From assembly GCA_018223365.1 (NCBI GenBank), contig JAGTTP010000001.1, forward strand, positions 2,110,815 to 2,174,814: a DNA stretch of 64,000 nucleotides, given 5' to 3'. The position numbers and the translations under genes were made by a program. This document shows, in pieces, positions 61,804-64,000 of this stretch (its first letter is position 1; every line of letters starts with the position of its first letter). The notes below the pieces were generated by a model, which saw nothing but the letters and a program-made list of their open reading frames with translations, ran no database searches and had not been told where the DNA came from. The stretch is from Clostridiaceae bacterium Marseille-Q4145 (GTDB lineage Bacteria > Bacillota > Clostridia > Lachnospirales > Lachnospiraceae).

Positions 61804-61998
61804 ATGGGTAAAATTGAATTTGCCAATTGCCAGGATGTAAGAAATCAGAAAAGGATACAGGAATTAGATTGTCCACACTGTCATGAACCGGGAGGCATTG
61901 AAGCCTTTGTGAAAGACGGGATACTCGCAGAGGACGGAGTATGTGATAACTGCGGATATATTCTTCCGGAAGGAACAGAACTGGAGGAAGTGGATTAA
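61804..61998 (+). CDS. Small zinc-ribbon protein of the metal-maturation cluster
   Basis: 64 residues with two CxxC knuckles, ELDCPHCHEPGG and DGVCDNCGYILPEG, 27 residues apart, plus Cys9 in FANCQDVRNQ. The knuckles could hold zinc or a transit metal. A shortened relative lies at 63540. GGAGG precedes the ATG, 16 bp after the VWA gene. Confidence 0.8.
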   Translation: MGKIEFANCQDVRNQKRIQELDCPHCHEPGGIEAFVKDGILAEDGVCDNCGYILPEGTELEEVD

Positions 61999-62018
61999 GA
62001 AGCATTTAAGGAGAACGT

Positions 62019-62645
62019 ATGGAATACAAAAATCAAACAGAAAATCGTGCATTTCAGGAAATGTTACAGGCAGCAGTAAAACGGCTGCAAAATCGTTCCG
62101 GAGAGGATCTTGCTGCAAAAAGTGGGGCTGTTTTTCATAGCAATCGAAATATGCTTGAGGTACCGAGTTTTCATGAAGCGATTGAAATTCAACTTCCTGA
62201 GTTTCGCATTAACTCAAACATGGACGAATGGCATTATCTGACATTGCTGCATTATCTGGACATGGCAGATGGAACAGAAGGCTCACAGAAGCTCATTACT
62301 TTTGGTAACCTGAAAGATGGATTGATTCGGGGAACCAAGTTTGACCGGACTGCAGAGCAGAAACTGGAAAAGCTTTTGCAGGACAAAGATCCTGAGAAAA
62401 TTCAGAAAGCATGTACAAGTCTGGGTGCAGAATTCATAGAGACAAAGGCGGATTTGTGTGCTGTTTTTCCGGTTCTGCCAAGATACCCGGTAACTTTAAA
62501 GATATGGTTTGCAGATGAAGAATTTCCTGTATCTGGCAAACTATTTCTTCAGGATCATGCTGATCATTATCTGAGTGTAGAAGATGCGGTAACAGTTGGA
62601 GAAATTTTGCTGCAAAAATTATCGGAAGCATTTTCTTCCCTCTGA
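62019..62645 (+). CDS. DUF3786 family protein
   Basis: 208 residues, soluble, mixed fold. Typical parts are VPSFHEAIEIQLPEFRINSN, EWHYLTLLHYLDMADG, KLITFGNLKDGLIRGTKFDR, LGAEFIETKADLCAVFPVLP and LKIWFADEEFPVSGKLFLQD. The function of DUF3786 is unknown, though I associate it with anaerobic metalloenzyme gene sets. AAGGAG precedes the ATG. Its two ends are duplicated at 57256-57432. Confidence 0.82.
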   Translation: MEYKNQTENRAFQEMLQAAVKRLQNRSGEDLAAKSGAVFHSNRNMLEVPSFHEAIEIQLPEFRINSNMDEWHYLTLLHYLDMADGTEGSQKLITFGNLKDGLIRGTKFDRTAEQKLEKLLQDKDPEKIQKACTSLGAEFIETKADLCAVFPVLPRYPVTLKIWFADEEFPVSGKLFLQDHADHYLSVEDAVTVGEILLQKLSEAFSSL

Positions 62646-62682
62646 TCATGAATCAGAAAACTTTCCAGTCCGGCTTTGATAA
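62646..62682 (-). pseudogene. Remnant of the tetR 3' end
   Basis: These 37 bases equal 57433-57469, the last codons of the tetR gene (KAGLESFLIHD on the minus strand). They run straight into 24 bases identical to the leader of the first CooC gene (58146-58169 equals 62682-62705). The rest of the gene, about 676 bp, is deleted here. Confidence 0.8.
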
Positions 62683-62713
62683 GATTGTTCAGAAATTTAG
62701 GAGGATTGAAACT

Positions 62714-63490
62714 ATGAAGATTACAGTATGTGGCAAAGGTGGCTGTGGAAAAAGTACAGTATCAGCACTGCTTGCCAAAGAATTTGAACGAATGGGAAAG
62801 ACGGTTCTTGTAGCCGATTCTGATGAATCAAATTATGGGCTGCATCGCCAACTTGGCGTAAAGCTTCCAAGGGATTTTACAGAGTTCTTTGGCGGTAAGG
62901 AGAAAGCTTTTAAAACAATGATGGCAGGAGAGATTCTTGATACAGTGAAGTTGTCTGCATTTGCAAAAAAGTTCTATTCGGAACCATTTACATTGAATGA
63001 GATACCTGAAGAATATATTTCACGAAACAATGGCGTGATGCTTATTTCCAGTGGAAAAATACATCAGGCAAATGAAGGCTGTGCCTGCACAATGAATAGT
63101 ATTTTAAAGCAATTTATCAAACATCTGACGTTAGGAGATAATGAAGTTGCATTGCTGGATATGGAAGCTGGGGTAGAACATTTTGGACGTGGTGTAGATA
63201 ACAGTGTAGATTTGATTTTAATGATCGTAGATCCTTCTTTTGAATCATTGAAGCTGACGAAAAAAATCCAACAGCTGGGGGAAAGCATTGGAAAACCTGT
63301 ATTTTTTGTGTTAAATAAAGTAAATGAACTGGTTTTGCCAACAATGTTGGAGTCTATTGACGATCAGAGTAAGGTGTTGGCAGTTATTTCAACAGATACA
63401 GAAATCGCAAGAAAGGGATTGCTTGGAGATGAACTAATGATGGAAATTCCGGAAATTCATACGCTTGCAAGGAAAATTTTGAAGCAATAA
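62714..63490 (+). CDS. CooC-like ATPase (second)
   Basis: 258 residues. Walker A CGKGGCGKST (6-15), VLVADSDESNYGLHRQLG, and HQANEGCACTMNSILK with Cys123-Ala-Cys125, again a CooC-type CxC. VALLDMEAGVEHFGRG is switch II and FFVLNKVNEL the nucleotide specificity motif. It is clearly diverged from the first CooC, so the cell keeps two different paralogues in one operon. ATG 62714 follows TTAGGAGG; the longer frame includes the tetR remnant. Confidence 0.9.
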   Translation: MKITVCGKGGCGKSTVSALLAKEFERMGKTVLVADSDESNYGLHRQLGVKLPRDFTEFFGGKEKAFKTMMAGEILDTVKLSAFAKKFYSEPFTLNEIPEEYISRNNGVMLISSGKIHQANEGCACTMNSILKQFIKHLTLGDNEVALLDMEAGVEHFGRGVDNSVDLILMIVDPSFESLKLTKKIQQLGESIGKPVFFVLNKVNELVLPTMLESIDDQSKVLAVISTDTEIARKGLLGDELMMEIPEIHTLARKILKQ

Positions 63491-63539
63491 ATGATATGTT
63501 AAGAAAATAGTAAAATGTATACAGGAAAAAGGTGAAAAA

Positions 63540-63632
63540 ATGGGATTTTTTTCAGGATGTACGGATGCCAGAAATATGATTTCAATTAAAGAAGTTAAAT
63601 GTCCGAAATGTAGTGCAGATATGGAAGTGTAA
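63540..63632 (+). CDS. Shortened zinc-ribbon paralogue, 30 residues
   Basis: MGFFSGCTDARNMISIKEVK then CPKCSADMEV aligns with the first half of the zinc-ribbon protein at 61804 (ANCQDVRNQKRIQELDCPHC), including the single Cys and the first CxxC. A TAA ends it before the second CxxC, so it keeps only half of a ribbon and may need to dimerise, or be a decayed gene. AAAGGTG precedes the ATG, about 50 bp after the second CooC. Confidence 0.6.
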   Translation: MGFFSGCTDARNMISIKEVKCPKCSADMEV

Positions 63633-63654
63633 ACAGGATAGGCTTGATGCCTGG

Positions 63655-63672
63655 GGCAGCCTTCGGGTTGCC
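63655..63672 (+). other. GGCAGCC/GGTTGCC hairpin with a UUCG loop
   Basis: A 7-bp stem closed by TTCG and followed by TTTAC; likely the weak 3' end of the metal-maturation transcript. Confidence 0.45.
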
Positions 63673-63764
63673 TTTACATAGTCTCCACTTTCAAAAAATA
63701 AAATATTTTGTGTTTTTGAAAGCGACTTCTTGCATATACTATTAGCAGACAGTATAATAAGTAC

Positions 63765-63862
63765 ATCGAAGCAGTTTCAAGAAATGAAAAATCTTCGACT
63801 TTTGAATAAATGCACACCGAATTCTCGTTACTTCAGTGATGAGTTAGGTGTGCAATTTTTTT
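63765..63862 (+). ncRNA. Small RNA or leader in the IS left end
   Basis: TTGCAT (63730) and TATAAT (63753) are 17 bp apart. About 45 bases later TGCACACC pairs with GGTGTGCA around a 28-base loop, then seven T (to 63862). A 26-codon frame from 63784 overlaps it but has no ribosome binding site. Confidence 0.6.
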
Positions 63863-63917
63863 GACAGAAAACAGAACGTACGTTTACTTTTAGCGGAACA
63901 TATGGTATATTATAAAT

Positions 63918-64000
63918 ATGGAGAAAAATATATTTATTATTAAAGAAAATGACCTATCATATGGTCGAGGATATGTTTATTCTTTACAGTATCATCTGGT
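63918..64000 (+). CDS. tnpA: Partial IS200-type transposase TnpA (N-terminus only)
   Basis: The visible 27 residues include RGYVYSLQYHLV, the characteristic opening of TnpA of the Y1 HUH transposase family (usually followed by WCTKYR). The gene runs off the window end. A TATATTATAA stretch just before the ATG can serve as -10. Confidence 0.7.
   Translation, partial: MEKNIFIIKENDLSYGRGYVYSLQYHL

Larger units (their letters stand above)
63730..64000 (+). mobile_element. Left part of an IS200/IS605-type insertion sequence
   Basis: The segment combines a strong promoter, a small structured RNA ending in a terminator, and the first codons of a TnpA-like transposase at 63918. IS200/IS605 elements have such leader hairpins at their left end, which shield the transposase from outside transcription. 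The outer boundary is not marked by inverted repeats, as is normal for the family, and the right end is beyond the window. Confidence 0.65.

Noticed and set aside
63784..63864. 26-codon frame over the IS left-end RNA
   Set aside because: No ribosome binding site; its codons include both arms of the terminator.
1..64000. CRISPR arrays, rRNA or tRNA genes
   Set aside because: No regularly spaced direct repeats, no rRNA blocks and no cloverleaf sequences found on reading.

Overview
The window looks like a chromosomal segment of an anaerobic gut Firmicute, most likely a Lachnospiraceae member. This rests on strong AGGAGG ribosome binding sites, sigma-A promoters with 16-18 bp spacers, moderate GC, and typical content: a selenium-dependent molybdenum hydroxylase set, a YesMN-controlled sugar ABC transporter, a lysine riboswitch, 2-hydroxyacyl-CoA dehydratase-type iron-sulfur proteins and CooC-type ATPases. 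The genus is inference. I see no rRNA, tRNA or CRISPR array.

Layout. 1-4.3 kb: Ldh-type dehydrogenase, short BrnQ carrier (minus strand), SprT-like protease and an amidase lipoprotein. 4.3-17.3 kb: two NCS2 nucleobase permeases, then a tightly overlapping operon for a selenium-dependent molybdenum hydroxylase (yqeC, yqeB, XdhC-like, NifS-like, selD, yedF, DUF3343, FAD, 2Fe-2S and molybdopterin subunits, MocA-like). 17.4-19.3 kb: lysine riboswitch and NhaC-type transporter. 19.7-22.9 kb: divergent nuclease-fold and UvrD-like helicase genes. 22.9-31.8 kb: YesMN two-component pair, sugar ABC transporter and SIS isomerase. 31.9-34.6 kb: AEC transporter and decayed toxin-antitoxin loci. 34.6-39 kb: M20 amidohydrolase, two membrane proteins and a divergent PucR regulator. 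39-42 kb: a 2-hydroxyacyl-CoA dehydratase-type protein and a fused dehydratase-activase.

42-53 kb is accessory: a candidate type I toxin-antitoxin locus with antisense RNA, WYL regulator, broken ParB, an ATPase/TOPRIM pair that looks like phage defence, a cytosine methyltransferase stub, an AlbA/Schlafen-type protein, and a GIY-YIG/DUF2075 protein with a MazG-like partner. 53-56.5 kb: YfcC transporter with isoaspartyl dipeptidase, then a YefM/YoeB-type toxin-antitoxin pair.

56.6-63.6 kb holds the most unusual system: Rrf2 and TetR regulators around CooC-like ATPase, MoxR ATPase, VWA protein, zinc ribbon, DUF3786, a second CooC-like ATPase and a shortened zinc ribbon. No carbon monoxide dehydrogenase lies nearby. 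I read it as a metal-centre maturation machine for an unidentified enzyme. Near-identical repeats inside it show a duplication with complementary deletions: one DUF3786 copy lost its middle and the other copy lost the tetR gene next to it. The window ends in the left end of an IS200/IS605-type element.

Two further non-coding signals stand out: a 133-bp structured repeat present twice in opposite orientation with two compensatory base changes, and a family of small RNA loci (38986, 42289, 55857) of which only the middle one keeps a toxin gene.
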